A stretch of 64,000 bases of DNA from Arthrobacter globiformis (GCF_003261175.1 NZ_QLNP01000067.1:1-64000), one strand, 5' to 3'; positions 1 to 9,368 are shown, counted from the stretch's first letter. Program-made: numbers and translations. The notes: a model not told the origin generated them from the letters alone.

Positions 1-996
1 CGCGAGCAGGGAGCTGGCTTCCTGGCGGGTGGATCCGGAGGATTCGATGTGGGCGAGTTCGGCGGGGATTTCCCAGCCCTTTTTGCGCATGGCGGTGGCC
101 CAGAGCCGGCCGGCGCGGTAGGAGGAGCGGACCAGGGGCCCGGACATGACGCCGAGGAACCCGATCTCCTCGGCTTCGTGCTGGAGGTCCACGAATTCCT
201 GGGGTTTGACCCAGCGGTCCACCGGGAGGTGGCGTTCGGAGGGGCGCAGGTACTGGGTGATGGTGATCAGGTCGCAGCCTGCCTGGTGCAGGTCGCGGAG
301 GGCCTCGGAGATCTCTTCGCGGGTTTCGCCCATGCCCAGGATCAGGTTGGACTTGGTGACCATGCCCAGGTTCCGGCCCTGGGTGATGACGTCAAGGGAG
401 CGTTCGTAGCGGAAGGCGGGCCGGATCCGCTTGAAGATCCGGGGCACGGTTTCGACGTTGTGCGCGAACACCTCGGGTTTGGAGTCGCAGATCGCGGCGA
501 TGTGTTCGGGTTTGCCGGAGAAGTCCGGGATGAGCAGTTCGACGCCGGTGCCGGGGTTCAGTTCGTGGATCTTGCGGACGGTTTCGGCGTAGAGCCAGAC
601 GCCTTCGTCCTCGACGTCGTCACGGGCAACGCCGGTGACGGTCGCGTAGCGCAGGGCCATGGCCTGGACGGAGCGGGCCACCTTGGTGGGTTCGAACCTG
701 TCCACGGGGGAGGGTTTGCCGGTGTCGATCTGGCAGAAGTCGCAGCGGCGGGTGCATTCGGAGCCGCCGATCAGGAAGGTGGCTTCCTTGTCTTCCCAGC
801 ATTCGAAGATGTTGGGGCAGCCGGCCTCTTCGCAGACGGTGTGCAGGCCTTCCTTCTTGACCAGGTTTTTGAGCTGGACGAATTCCGGGCCCATCTGGAC
901 CTTGGCCTTGATCCAGTCCGGTTTGCGTTCCACCGGGGTGGCCGCATTGCGCTGCTCGATCCGCAGCATTTTCCGGCCTTCTGGTGCCAGTGTCAC
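1..996 (-). CDS. lipA: Lipoyl synthase (3' end cut by window edge)
   Basis: Radical-SAM enzyme that inserts two sulfurs into protein-bound octanoyl groups to make lipoyl cofactor. The first 332 codons are in the window; the C-terminus lies beyond base 1. Both iron-sulfur cysteine sets are visible: an N-terminal C-x4-C-x5-C set ([16 protein letters not shown]) and the radical-SAM CxxxCxxC set ([12 protein letters not shown]) around residues 80-88. I chose the GTG at 994-996 because AAGGAG sits just upstream and because it overlaps the lipB stop as GTGA, implying translational coupling. Reads in the same direction as lipB, its substrate-providing partner. Confidence 0.96.
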   Translation of the reverse strand, partial: MTLAPEGRKMLRIEQRNAATPVERKPDWIKAKVQMGPEFVQLKNLVKKEGLHTVCEEAGCPNIFECWEDKEATFLIGGSECTRRCDFCQIDTGKPSPVDRFEPTKVARSVQAMALRYATVTGVARDDVEDEGVWLYAETVRKIHELNPGTGVELLIPDFSGKPEHIAAICDSKPEVFAHNVETVPRIFKRIRPAFRYERSLDVITQGRNLGMVTKSNLILGMGETREEISEALRDLHQAGCDLITITQYLRPSERHLPVDRWVKPQEFVDLQHEAEEIGFLGVMSGPLVRSSYRAGRLWATAMRKKGWEIPAELAHIESSGSTRQEASSLLA

Positions 997-1661
997 AGGA
1001 GTGCTCCTTCGGGGGTTGCAACTAGGGCGTCTTCATTGTTGCGCAGTTCCTCGGTGATCCGCGAAACGAGATCGGCGGGAGATATGTCGCGGCCGGTTTC
1101 CTGAGCGATGGTGGTCACGCCGGCATCGGTGATTCCGCAGGCGATGATCTGGCCGTAGGGAGCGAGGTCGTTGTTGCAGTTGATGGCGAAGCCGTGCATG
1201 GTCACGCCCTGGCTGACCCGGATGCCGATGGCGGCGATCTTGCGGGCAGGACCCTTGGCATCCTCCTCGATCCAGACACCCGCACGCCCCTTGATCCGGA
1301 CGGCCGGGATGCCATAGTCCGCGAGCACGGCGATGATCACGGCCTCCAGACGCTCCACGTAGTCGCGGATGCCGGCCTTGTTCTTCAGCTTGATGATCGG
1401 GTATCCGATGAGCTGGCCCGGTCCGTGCCAGGTGAGCTTGCCGCCGCGGTCCACCGGAACGACGGGGGTGCCGTCGAAGGGCCGTTCGTGGTCCTCGGTC
1501 AGCTTTCCAGCCGTGTAGACGGCGGCGTGTTCCAGGAGGAGTACCGTGCTGGGGGCCTTGCCGGCCAGGACATTTTCATGGATTTCGCGCTGGAGGTCCC
1601 AGGCGTGGCTGTAATCGACGAAATCCGGGGCAAGACCGAGCGTTGTGAACTCAAGAGTCAT
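993..1661 (-). CDS. lipB: Octanoyltransferase LipB
   Basis: Transfers octanoate from acyl carrier protein to the lipoyl domains of 2-oxoacid dehydrogenases, the step before LipA. 222 aa, normal for the family. Visible signatures are [16 protein letters not shown], the catalytic lysine context ARKIAAIG and the catalytic cysteine in IIACGI (usually IIPCGI). ATG start with no clear Shine-Dalgarno; a TAAGCT hexamer ends 7 nt upstream, so the mRNA may be leaderless. Its TGA overlaps the lipA GTG. The acceptor E2 protein is encoded about 8 kb away in this window. Confidence 0.96.
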   Translation of the reverse strand: MTLEFTTLGLAPDFVDYSHAWDLQREIHENVLAGKAPSTVLLLEHAAVYTAGKLTEDHERPFDGTPVVPVDRGGKLTWHGPGQLIGYPIIKLKNKAGIRDYVERLEAVIIAVLADYGIPAVRIKGRAGVWIEEDAKGPARKIAAIGIRVSQGVTMHGFAINCNNDLAPYGQIIACGITDAGVTTIAQETGRDISPADLVSRITEELRNNEDALVATPEGALL

Positions 1662-1668
1662 GCGTTCC

Positions 1669-1674
1669 AGCTTA
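1669..1674 (-). promoter_or_regulatory. Candidate -10 of lipBA, leaderless
   Basis: TAAGCT on the minus strand, ending 7 nt before the lipB ATG. No Shine-Dalgarno sequence is apparent. Weaker than the exact 6-nt cases elsewhere in the window. Confidence 0.35.
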
Positions 1675-1826
1675 GACCTCAGGCGGTGTCCTGCCCGTCA
1701 GTGTGCCCAAGCTCTCATGCCTCCCCGGTCACATTCCGAGCTACTCCTCCTGCGGACGGTGAAGTACCCGCGCCTGCCTGTGGATAACTTCTGCGGGGAC
1801 TGCCGGTTTCCGGTATTCCTTAAGCC

Positions 1827-3671
1827 ATGGACCAGCACAGCTTGGAAAGCCACAGCCTGGAGAGCCACAGCCTGGACAATCACAGCCTGGAAAACCAGGA
1901 CGCGCACATGTACGGTCCCGGGGGAGCGGCACCTGCCGTCCAGGGCTACTCCGTCTGCCGTCGGCTTGGCCGTGGCGGCAGTGCCGAAGTGTGGCTGGTT
2001 TCGCAGGACACCACCGGCGTGAAGCTTGCGCTGAAGTGCTTCGGCCGGCCGCCGGGCAGTGTTCGAACCAGCGCTGCTGCAGCAGCCATTGTTGAACCCG
2101 GCGCTGCTGACCCACGGCCTGCTGTGACGCGGGAGGAGGATGTCCGCCGGGAACTCCTGGTCATGTCCATGCTTGACCACGAACACCTGGTCAAGGCCTA
2201 TGGCGTGGTCAGGACTGATGAACCCGGCCGGTCGGATGGACCTGGAGAGGGCAGCTTCGGCCTGCTGATGGACTACGCCGCCGGCGGCTCGCTCCAGCAG
2301 CTGGTAACGGCGAGGGGCACTCTGAGTGTTGGCGAGACGGTCACGGTCCTGACGCCGATCGCACAGGCATTGGGCTATCTGCACGGCAAGGGCTTCACGC
2401 ACTCCGACGTCGCACCCGGCAATGTACTCTTCACCGCCCATGGAAAGCCCCTGTTGGCAGACCTCGGCGTGGCGCGGATAGTGGGGGACGCTTCCGGTGT
2501 TCCGGATCTGCACACCGACGGCTTCACTGATCCGGCTCCGGTGGACGCGGTCCGGGCAGGACTGCAGCCGGAGCGTGACGTCTATGCGGCCGCTGCCCTG
2601 GGCTGGTACTGCCTGACCGGGCAGCCCCCTCCGCCATCCGCGGTCAGGCCACCCCTCGCCCTGCTTGTTCCGGACGTGCCGGCGGAGCTGGCGGCAGCCC
2701 TGGAGGCGGGGCTCAGCGACGACCGCCGGCAACGTCCGGCGGCCGCCGAGCTTGCCACGGCTGTGTACCGCAGCGCGGCCGCCACACCTGTGGACCTGTC
2801 CCGTTCGGTGCATGACACCGTCCTGCCCGAGTTGCTGACACGCAGGCCGGTCCCGCCATCCGGCGGACGGCTGAGGAAGCGCCTGCTCGCCTGGCGCCGG
2901 CGGCTGAAGACCACGGGATGGGGCAGGTCCCTGGGCCGGCTGTCACCGCGCGGAGGGCCGGCGGGAACGGGCCATGCCCTCTCGCTCCGGCACGCGGCTG
3001 TCAGGCAAGCCGGAGTCAGTAACGCTGCCGGCCATGCCGGGGTTCGGCATGCCGCTGTCCGGCGCTCGTCGGCCAGGCACGGGACAGGGACGCAAAGCAG
3101 CCGCCGCCTGGCAGTGGCGGGCGGTGTGCTCACTGCGGCAGTGCTTGCCGGTGCTGGCCTTCTGGGACTGCCAGGTGCGGCGCAGGAGTGGGCCCCAGCT
3201 GTGCAGGAAGTGGGCCTCCCGGCGTCCAGCCCCGGATCCCCGCCAGGTGTCGGCCTGCCGGATGATGTCCGGCGGCGGCTCGCGGCGAAGGATCCGGCGG
3301 AAGCGGTCCTCGGACTGGCACAGCTGCGTTCGCTGGCTCTGCGGGAGGGCAGGCTGCACCTGCTCGACGACGTGAACGCCCCGAACACCCCGGCCCAGGC
3401 CGCAGACAGACGGATCCGCGCTTCCCTGGAGGAAACCGGGACTGTGCTGGCTGGGTTCACCACGAGCCTGTCCGGGGCGCGCTGCCTGCCCGAAAGCACG
3501 CCTGCGCGGGCAGTGGTGGCGGTGACGTCGTCCACCTCGGCCTACGAGGAGCGGTCGGCCGGAGGCACCGTCGTGGCGACCGGAGCGCGGCAGCGGGATG
3601 TGGGGCTGCGGCTGGTCCTTGTCCCGGTGGAGGGTCGCTGGCGCATCGCCGACATCCTGCCGGCGGACTGA
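1827..3671 (+). CDS. Membrane-anchored Ser/Thr protein kinase with divergent catalytic loop
   Basis: 614 aa. The N-terminal kinase domain (about residues 40-300) has a glycine loop GRGGSAEVW, the ATP-lysine in LALKCFG, a catalytic-loop aspartate in HSDVAPGN and DLG instead of DFG. The usual HRDLKPxN lysine is replaced by alanine, so activity may be weak or altered. A juxtamembrane region rich in His, Ala and Arg is followed by one predicted membrane helix near residues 430-455 (LAVAGGVLTAAVLAGAGLL) and an extracytoplasmic domain of about 150 aa ending in WRIADILPAD, which I do not recognise. The N-terminus carries four 15-bp repeats, so translation could instead start at the later ATG near 1908. 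Substrate unknown. Confidence 0.85.
   Translation: MDQHSLESHSLESHSLDNHSLENQDAHMYGPGGAAPAVQGYSVCRRLGRGGSAEVWLVSQDTTGVKLALKCFGRPPGSVRTSAAAAAIVEPGAADPRPAVTREEDVRRELLVMSMLDHEHLVKAYGVVRTDEPGRSDGPGEGSFGLLMDYAAGGSLQQLVTARGTLSVGETVTVLTPIAQALGYLHGKGFTHSDVAPGNVLFTAHGKPLLADLGVARIVGDASGVPDLHTDGFTDPAPVDAVRAGLQPERDVYAAAALGWYCLTGQPPPPSAVRPPLALLVPDVPAELAAALEAGLSDDRRQRPAAAELATAVYRSAAATPVDLSRSVHDTVLPELLTRRPVPPSGGRLRKRLLAWRRRLKTTGWGRSLGRLSPRGGPAGTGHALSLRHAAVRQAGVSNAAGHAGVRHAAVRRSSARHGTGTQSSRRLAVAGGVLTAAVLAGAGLLGLPGAAQEWAPAVQEVGLPASSPGSPPGVGLPDDVRRRLAAKDPAEAVLGLAQLRSLALREGRLHLLDDVNAPNTPAQAADRRIRASLEETGTVLAGFTTSLSGARCLPESTPARAVVAVTSSTSAYEERSAGGTVVATGARQRDVGLRLVLVPVEGRWRIADILPAD
1836..1895 (+). repeat. Four tandem 15-bp repeats at kinase N-terminus
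   Basis: Units at 1836, 1851, 1866 and 1881 follow CACAGCCTGGAnAnC and encode HSLES, HSLES, HSLDN, HSLEN in frame. They lie before the kinase domain and probably arose by slippage. Confidence 0.9.
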
Positions 3672-3707
3672 ATCACCAACCGATTTATCGCCAACTGAAC
3701 CGGACAG

Positions 3708-4601
3708 CTACTTTTCGCCGACCACCCACCCGGCGGCCAGCGCCACCGACGGGTGGTCCCACGTGAACCCGCTGTCCCGGAGCAGGGTCGGTTCGATCCG
3801 CTGGCTGGCGAGCAGGAGTTCGTCGGCCAGCTTCCCCATGACGAGGCGCAGCGCCGGTGCCGGCGCGCGCAGCAGCGCAGGCCGGTGAAGCGCCTTTGCG
3901 AGCCCGGCCACGAGGTTGTTCACGTCGGCGGCTTCCGGTGCCGCAACATTCACGGGACCGGAATTCCCGGACGTAAGGAGGAACCCGAACGCTGAGGTGA
4001 GGTCGGGGAGGGTGATCCATGGCCAGTACTGCCGGCCGTTCCCCAGAGGACCGCCAATGCCTGCCCGCAGCAGGGGCAACAGGCGTCCCATGGCACCGCC
4101 CGACCGGCTCAGCACCACTGCGGTCCGCGGGGTCACAACCCGGACTCCGGACGGGGCCTCGTGGGCTGCGGCTTCCCACTCGACGCAGATGCGCGCCATG
4201 ATGCCTTGCCCGGCGGGGGAATTCTCCGTCAGGGTGGAGTGCCCGGCGTCGCCGTAGTAGCCGGCCCCGGACTGGCTGATGAACGTCGGGGGCGGCGAGC
4301 TGAGGCGGCGCATGGCCGAGGTAAGCGTCCGCGTGGGATCGAGGCGCGACCGGAACAGCTCGTCAATCCTGTGCGGTGTCCATGGCCTGGCGCCGATGTT
4401 TGCGCCGGAAAGATTGATGACGGCGTCGGCTCCCTCGAGGGAGGCCGGGTCCAGAGTTGCGGTCGCGGGATCCCAGCGGATTTCCGACGGGGACGACGGC
4501 GGCCGCCTCACTAGCCGGACGACGTCGTGCCCGTCGGAGGTGAGGCGGGAGGAGAGTGCGGTTCCGATGAGCCCGGAGGCGCCGGCCATGACGATGCGCA
4601 T
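3708..4601 (-). CDS. TIGR01777-family NAD(P)-dependent epimerase/oxidoreductase
   Basis: 297 aa short-chain dehydrogenase-like protein of the SulA/YfcH type: a Rossmann GASGLIGTAL motif at the N-terminus and the family features GADAVINLSGANIG and SQSGAGYYGDAG, with a C-terminal DUF1731-like segment. No substrate has been firmly assigned to the family. I start it at the ATG at 4599-4601, immediately before the nucleotide-binding motif, and not at the ATG eight codons upstream. It converges on the kinase gene and is divergent from the tricorn protease gene. The M. tuberculosis homologue Rv2216 sits between the E2 gene and lipB, similar to the arrangement here. Confidence 0.88.
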   Translation of the reverse strand: MRIVMAGASGLIGTALSSRLTSDGHDVVRLVRRPPSSPSEIRWDPATATLDPASLEGADAVINLSGANIGARPWTPHRIDELFRSRLDPTRTLTSAMRRLSSPPPTFISQSGAGYYGDAGHSTLTENSPAGQGIMARICVEWEAAAHEAPSGVRVVTPRTAVVLSRSGGAMGRLLPLLRAGIGGPLGNGRQYWPWITLPDLTSAFGFLLTSGNSGPVNVAAPEAADVNNLVAGLAKALHRPALLRAPAPALRLVMGKLADELLLASQRIEPTLLRDSGFTWDHPSVALAAGWVVGEK

Positions 4602-4662
4602 GATCCATCTCACCATGCCCGGCACGGCAGGGCACCTCCCCGGCGGCTCATGTCACGTTGAC

Positions 4663-4668
4663 TATGAT
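4663..4668 (+). promoter_or_regulatory. -10 element of leaderless tricorn protease mRNA
   Basis: TATGAT ends exactly 6 nt before the ATG at 4675, placing the expected transcription start on or next to the A of ATG. No Shine-Dalgarno sequence precedes the ATG. Confidence 0.65.
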
Positions 4669-4674
4669 CGAACG

Positions 4675-7600
4675 ATGACCTCTTCGAGTTACCTCCGGTT
4701 CCCTCATGTTCACGGCGATCTGGTCACGTTTGTGGCCGAGGACGACGTCTGGATTGCCCCCCTCAGCGGCGGCCGCGCCTGGCGTGTTTCCTCGCTCCAG
4801 CTGCCGGCCCGCAATCCGCGCTTTACGCCTGACGGAACGAAGCTGGTCTGGACGGTCGTGCAGGGGACGGCCCCCGAGGTGGTCATCGCCGACGTTGACG
4901 GCGGCGGGTACCGCCAGCTGACTTTCTTCGGGCACAGCACCACCCGGGTTAAAGGTTTTACCCCCGCGGGGGACATCGTGGTCACCAGTGCGTTCCGGCA
5001 GGCCGAGAGCCGCCACACGCACGCTTACCGGCTGTCCACGGACGGCGGCTGGGCTGAGGAGCTCCCGCTGGGACCGGTCGAGTCCGTGGCGTTCGGCCCG
5101 GAACTCGGAGACGAAAAGCCTGTGGTGGTGGGCAGCGTGCTGTCCCGCGAACCGGCCTGGTGGAAGCGCTACCGTGGCGGCACTGCCGGCAAGCTCTGGA
5201 TCGACGGCGACGGAAACGGCGAGTTTGAGCGGCTCCTGCCGGAGCTGGACGGCAACCTGGCCGACCCCATGTGGGTAGACGGGCGCATTGCCTTCCTCTC
5301 AGACCACGAAGGCTACGGCAACCTGTACTCGGTCCTGCCCGGCGGCGGGGACCTGCGGCGCCACACCGACCACGAGGACTTCTACGTCCGCCACGCTTCC
5401 ACGGACGGAAAGCGCGTCATCTTCGAATCGGCCGGTGAGCTCTGGCTCCTGCATGACTTGGGGTCCGAGGCCGTCCGGCTTGAGATCACGCTTGGATCGG
5501 CGTCCCAGGGCCGCCGTCCCTCGCTCCTCAAGGTCTCCAAGCACCTCGGCGACGTCCGGCCGGACACCGCGGGGGAAGCCAGTGCTGTGGAGGCCCACGG
5601 AACAATCCACTGGCTCCGGCACAACGACGGGCCGTCCCGCGTGGTCGAGGCGACGGCCGGCGTGCGCGCCCGCCTGCCCCGTCCGCTTCCGGACGGCCGC
5701 ATCGCATACGTGGCTGACCACGACGGCGACGAGGCCCTGTTCATCAGGGAAATCGCCCCGCAAGTCCCGGCGCACGATGCCGCAGGCCATGCTGCCGCAA
5801 AGGCCGCAGCGGCGGCCAAGACCGGCGCTGCCCCGGACAGCACACCCGCCGGGGATCAGCCCGACGCTGTGGCGCCGGCAGTTCCCCTGCCCAGCCCTGT
5901 TTCCGCCGCGGGCGTCGCGGGGCCACGCGCCACTCACCCAGTGGCCGACGACGCTGCTGCCGACCTCGCTCCGGCGGAGGCAGCGACCGGGACCGCGGCC
6001 GAAACAACGGCCGGCCAGGCAACCGGCACCGCTGCGGCCGAATCGGGCCCGCTCACGGTCCGGTTCCCCAGGCCTTCACGCGCCAGCGCCATCGAAGCCA
6101 GCCCCGACGGCCGCTGGATTGCGATTGGAACCGCTTTCGGCGACCTGTACATTGCTGGCACCCAGGACGGGGCGCTGACGGCGGTAACCAGCATTGGCGA
6201 GGGCAGCATTGAGGACTTGGCCTGGTCGCCGGACTCCGCCTGGCTGGCCTGGTCTGAACCAGTGACGTCCTTTGGGTCACGCAGCCGCCTGCGCCTGGTC
6301 CGCGCCAACGCCCCGGAGGCAAAGGCCGGAGAGGCTGCCATTGTGGAGGTGACGGACGGCCGGTTCCGGGACGAATCGCCGTCGTTCTCCCCGGACGGCA
6401 AGTTCCTGGCCTTCCTCTCGAACCGCAGCTTCGATCCCGTCTACGACGGCCACTCCTTTGACCTTTCCTTCCCCAGCCCCATCAAGCCCTACCTCGTGGC
6501 ACTCGCGGCGGACACCGCTTCGCCGTTCGGCCCCAGCGTCGCCCTGGCGGACGGCATCGACGGGCAGGGCGGAACAGCCCAGGCTGACGCGACGGCCGAA
6601 GGCACGACGGCGCCGACCGCCGTGAAGGTGGACCCCGAAGGCCTCGCCCACCGGGTCATCAGCGTCCCGGTTCCGCAGGGCAACTACACCGCGCTGACCG
6701 CCGCCGACGGGGCGCTGCTGTGGCTCGACAGTGCCCTCGCCGGCGTCACCGGGGAGGGCAGGGCGAGCCTGGAGGATAAGCACGCCGCCCCGAGCCTGGT
6801 CCGCTTTGACCTGGCCAAGCGCAAGAGCACCACCCTCGTGGACTCCTTGGACAGCTACCGCCTGTCCGGCGACCGCAAGAAGGTGGTCCTGGTCCACGAC
6901 AAGCAGGTCCGGGTGGTGCCGTCCGACGCCAAGGCTGACGAGGACTCCGGCCAGCTGATCAAGGTGGACCTCACGCGCATCCGCGTTCTGATGGAGCCGC
7001 TGAGCGTGTGGGGCCAGGCGTTCGACGAGGCATGGCGGCTGCAGCGTGACTTCTTCTGGACCGAGGACATGGCCGGCCAGGACTGGGACTCCATCCACGC
7101 CCGCTACCGTCCGCTGGTGGAGCGGCTCGGATCGCATGACGACCTGGTGGACCTGCTGTGGGAGCTGCACGGCGAGCTCGGCACGTCCCACGCCTACGTG
7201 CGCCCGGCGGCAGCTACCGAAAACGGCAGCAACGGCCAGGGCCGGCTGGGTGCCGACCTCGCGTTCAACGGCGAGGGCTGGGAAATCGAGCGCATCCTGG
7301 CCGGCGAATCGTCGGACCCGCTGGCCACCTCGCCGCTGACCCGGCCGGGCGCCGACGCGAAGGCCGGGGACGTCCTGCTGGCAATCGACGGTGTGCGCCT
7401 GACGGAGTCGCTGACCCCGGCCATGCAGCTCGTGGGCGCGGCGGGACGTGCGGTGGAACTGACCATCCGCAACGGCGCCGGCCACGGCCCGGCAGCCGGA
7501 GCCCAGCGCCGGATAGCGATCGTTCCCATCAAGGATGAGGAACGCCTGCGGTACCAGGACTGGGTAAATGCCAACCGCCGCACAGTACGCGAAGCGTCGG

Positions 7601-8247
7601 ACGGCAAGTTCGGCTACCTGCATATCCCGGACATGCTGGCCAACGGCTGGGCGCAGCTTCACCGCGACCTGGACACCGAGACGGCGCTTGACGGCCTGAT
7701 CGTGGATGTGCGCCGCAACCGTGGCGGGCACACCTCGCAGCTGGTGGCAGAACTGATCGGGCGGAAGGTGACGGGGTGGAGCATGCCCCGCGGCGAAAAG
7801 CCCCGCACCTATCCGCACCACGCGCCGCGCGGTCCGGTCATCATCCTGGCCGACGAATTTGCCGGCTCCGACGGCGACATCATCACGCAGGTCTCGAAGC
7901 TGCGTGGCATCGGCCCGGTTATCGGCACCCGCACCTGGGGCGGCGTGGTCGGCATCGACAACCGTTTCACGCTGGCCGACGGGACCGGGGTGACCCAGCC
8001 CCGCTACGCTACGTGGTTCAGCGGCGGCGTGGGCTGGAGCGTCGAAAACCACGGCGTGGCTCCGGACATCGAGGTGACCTTCCCCCCGCACGCGTATGCT
8101 GCCCGCCGGGACCCGCAGCTGGAGTCCGGCATCACGGCGCTGAAGGAGATGGTGCAGGAGCTTCCCACGGACCGGCCGCCGGCCCGCGAGGGCTACCGCC
8201 GGCTGCGCCCGGAGCCGCTGCCGGCCCGCCGGCACAGCCAGGCATAG
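4675..8247 (+). CDS. Tricorn-like protease (S41 family) with PDZ domain
   Basis: 1190 aa, close to the roughly 1,070-residue archaeal tricorn plus an insertion. N-terminal beta-propeller repeats (FTPDG, SSDG-type blades) span about residues 1-360, then an Ala/Pro/Thr-rich stretch of about 90 residues (near 365-460) without obvious fold, a second propeller, a helical C1 region with a His in GTSHAYV (residue about 839), a PDZ segment around LTRPGADAKAGDVLLAIDG, and the C2 catalytic core with the nucleophile in EFAGSDGDI (Ser about 1065). It probably degrades oligopeptides downstream of the proteasome. The start was chosen from the leaderless promoter and from the conserved N-terminus SSYLRFPHVHGDLVTF; the open frame upstream overlaps the divergent epimerase and is not used. 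Confidence 0.92.
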   Translation: MTSSSYLRFPHVHGDLVTFVAEDDVWIAPLSGGRAWRVSSLQLPARNPRFTPDGTKLVWTVVQGTAPEVVIADVDGGGYRQLTFFGHSTTRVKGFTPAGDIVVTSAFRQAESRHTHAYRLSTDGGWAEELPLGPVESVAFGPELGDEKPVVVGSVLSREPAWWKRYRGGTAGKLWIDGDGNGEFERLLPELDGNLADPMWVDGRIAFLSDHEGYGNLYSVLPGGGDLRRHTDHEDFYVRHASTDGKRVIFESAGELWLLHDLGSEAVRLEITLGSASQGRRPSLLKVSKHLGDVRPDTAGEASAVEAHGTIHWLRHNDGPSRVVEATAGVRARLPRPLPDGRIAYVADHDGDEALFIREIAPQVPAHDAAGHAAAKAAAAAKTGAAPDSTPAGDQPDAVAPAVPLPSPVSAAGVAGPRATHPVADDAAADLAPAEAATGTAAETTAGQATGTAAAESGPLTVRFPRPSRASAIEASPDGRWIAIGTAFGDLYIAGTQDGALTAVTSIGEGSIEDLAWSPDSAWLAWSEPVTSFGSRSRLRLVRANAPEAKAGEAAIVEVTDGRFRDESPSFSPDGKFLAFLSNRSFDPVYDGHSFDLSFPSPIKPYLVALAADTASPFGPSVALADGIDGQGGTAQADATAEGTTAPTAVKVDPEGLAHRVISVPVPQGNYTALTAADGALLWLDSALAGVTGEGRASLEDKHAAPSLVRFDLAKRKSTTLVDSLDSYRLSGDRKKVVLVHDKQVRVVPSDAKADEDSGQLIKVDLTRIRVLMEPLSVWGQAFDEAWRLQRDFFWTEDMAGQDWDSIHARYRPLVERLGSHDDLVDLLWELHGELGTSHAYVRPAAATENGSNGQGRLGADLAFNGEGWEIERILAGESSDPLATSPLTRPGADAKAGDVLLAIDGVRLTESLTPAMQLVGAAGRAVELTIRNGAGHGPAAGAQRRIAIVPIKDEERLRYQDWVNANRRTVREASDGKFGYLHIPDMLANGWAQLHRDLDTETALDGLIVDVRRNRGGHTSQLVAELIGRKVTGWSMPRGEKPRTYPHHAPRGPVIILADEFAGSDGDIITQVSKLRGIGPVIGTRTWGGVVGIDNRFTLADGTGVTQPRYATWFSGGVGWSVENHGVAPDIEVTFPPHAYAARRDPQLESGITALKEMVQELPTDRPPAREGYRRLRPEPLPARRHSQA

Positions 8248-8260
8248 CCGAACAAACAAC

Positions 8261-8305
8261 AAGGGCCCTGTTCCCGACTGGATTTACCAGGGGAACAGGG
8301 CCCTT
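8261..8305. terminator. Bidirectional hairpin terminator between tricorn and osmC genes
   Basis: A perfect 15-bp stem (AAGGGCCCTGTTCCC at 8261-8275 with its complement at 8291-8305) around a 15-nt loop. T-rich on the right and A-rich on the left, so it can serve both converging genes. Confidence 0.85.
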
Positions 8306-8334
8306 TCTGATCCTAAATGACCAGGACTTTAAGA

Positions 8335-8763
8335 TCAGGAGGCCAGCGTGGCGTCCAGGGTGATCTCGATGCCGGTCAGGGCCTGCGATACGGGGCAGCC
8401 CTTCTTGGCGGATTCAGCGATGCGCTGGAAGTCCTCCTCGGAGATGCCCGGGATGCGGGCGTTCAGGGTCAGGTGGCTGCCGGTGATGCCGGTACCGGGC
8501 TGGAAGCCAACTTCTGCCTTGGTGTTGACTTCGTCCGGGGTGAAGCCGGCCTGGCTCAGCTCGTGGCTGAACGCCATGGAGAAGCATGCGGAGTGCGCCG
8601 CGGCGATGAGTTCTTCGGGGCTGGTCTTGCCGCCTGCCGCTTCGGTGCGGGCCTTCCAGGTGACGTCGAACGTGCCGAGGCCCGAGCTGTCCAGCGTAGT
8701 GTTGCCTGAACCCTCCGTCAGGCTGCCGGTCCATACAGTGTGCGCGTTGCGTGTTGTAGCCAT
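8335..8763 (-). CDS. osmC: OsmC/Ohr-family peroxiredoxin
   Basis: 142 aa thiol peroxidase that reduces organic hydroperoxides. The two catalytic cysteines are seen in HSACFSMAFSH and KKGCPVSQ, with the family pattern TSPEELIAAAHSACF. GAGGAG lies 6 nt before the ATG at 8761-8763, which decides the start over an ATG four codons upstream. A 17-bp dyad lies about 60 nt upstream over a likely -10. OsmC and Ohr subfamilies are hard to separate by eye; the SPEEL/AAAHSACF form favours OsmC. Confidence 0.9.
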   Translation of the reverse strand: MATTRNAHTVWTGSLTEGSGNTTLDSSGLGTFDVTWKARTEAAGGKTSPEELIAAAHSACFSMAFSHELSQAGFTPDEVNTKAEVGFQPGTGITGSHLTLNARIPGISEEDFQRIAESAKKGCPVSQALTGIEITLDATLAS

Positions 8764-8822
8764 GTCACTCCTCAACGTTGATTCGATCCGGGGGTCCGGC
8801 GCCTGCCAGAGCCCCGCCGCTA

Positions 8823-8839
8823 CTAATCCTATGGATTAG
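8823..8839. promoter_or_regulatory. Operator-like dyad upstream of osmC
   Basis: Perfect inverted repeat CTAATCC-TAT-GGATTAG. Read on the minus strand it contains TAGGAT, a plausible -10 for osmC, so a bound repressor would block transcription. The binding protein is unknown; no MarR/OhrR gene is adjacent. Confidence 0.5.
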
Positions 8840-8894
8840 GTGCCCCCGGTGCACGGGTTGTCCGCTGTCAGAGGATTATGACCGGAAGCGCCAA

Positions 8895-8941
8895 AACGAC
8901 GACGGCGACGCCCCCGCGGGAGGGGCGTCGCCGTCGTCGTT
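8895..8941 (-). terminator. Rho-independent terminator of the small membrane protein gene
   Basis: Perfect 20-bp stem (8895-8914 with 8922-8941), 7-nt loop, followed on the minus strand by TTTTGG. It sits 17 nt after the stop at 8959. Confidence 0.88.
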
Positions 8942-8958
8942 GGCATGGCAGGGGGCGG

Positions 8959-9309
8959 TTACCGCCAGAGTGTCGCGATAGCGACGTTCAGCAGTGCCAG
9001 CCCGCCCACGCTGTGGGCCAGGCCGGTGGAGATCGGCTCACCCTTCTTGTACTTGCGGCGGCCGATGAAGGCCAGCACGCCGACGACCAGGGCAACGCCG
9101 AACTTAATGCCCAGCTTGGCATAGTTGGCGTCCATGTCGAGCGCGGGGATCAGGCCCATCATCACGATGCCGGTGAGGAGCTGGAGTGCAGCGCCGTCGA
9201 ACTGCCGGGGATGGACGGTCGGCTTCTTCATGTTGCCGATCCAGATGCCGACGATCATGGCGGCGCCGACGATGTGCAGGAAGACCATGACGTTATAGAC
9301 GATGTTCAT
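8959..9309 (-). CDS. Small four-helix integral membrane protein
   Basis: 116 aa with four hydrophobic segments (about residues 5-25, 40-57, 66-84 and 95-113) and a histidine near the start of helix 1 (FLHIVGAAMIVGIWIG), a pattern seen in uncharacterised actinobacterial membrane proteins. A basic GRRKYKKG loop lies between helices 3 and 4. Monocistronic: its own strong terminator follows. No function can be assigned. Confidence 0.75.
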   Translation of the reverse strand: MNIVYNVMVFLHIVGAAMIVGIWIGNMKKPTVHPRQFDGAALQLLTGIVMMGLIPALDMDANYAKLGIKFGVALVVGVLAFIGRRKYKKGEPISTGLAHSVGGLALLNVAIATLWR

Positions 9310-9368
9310 GGCACCAGTCTAGCCAGATCCTTCTACACGCCGTAGTAAGACACAGCCGCATAGAAAAG

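Noticed and set aside
6277-8262. 661-codon open frame antisense to the tricorn protease gene
   Set aside because: Composition of a codon shadow; no domain, and it runs across the terminator hairpin.
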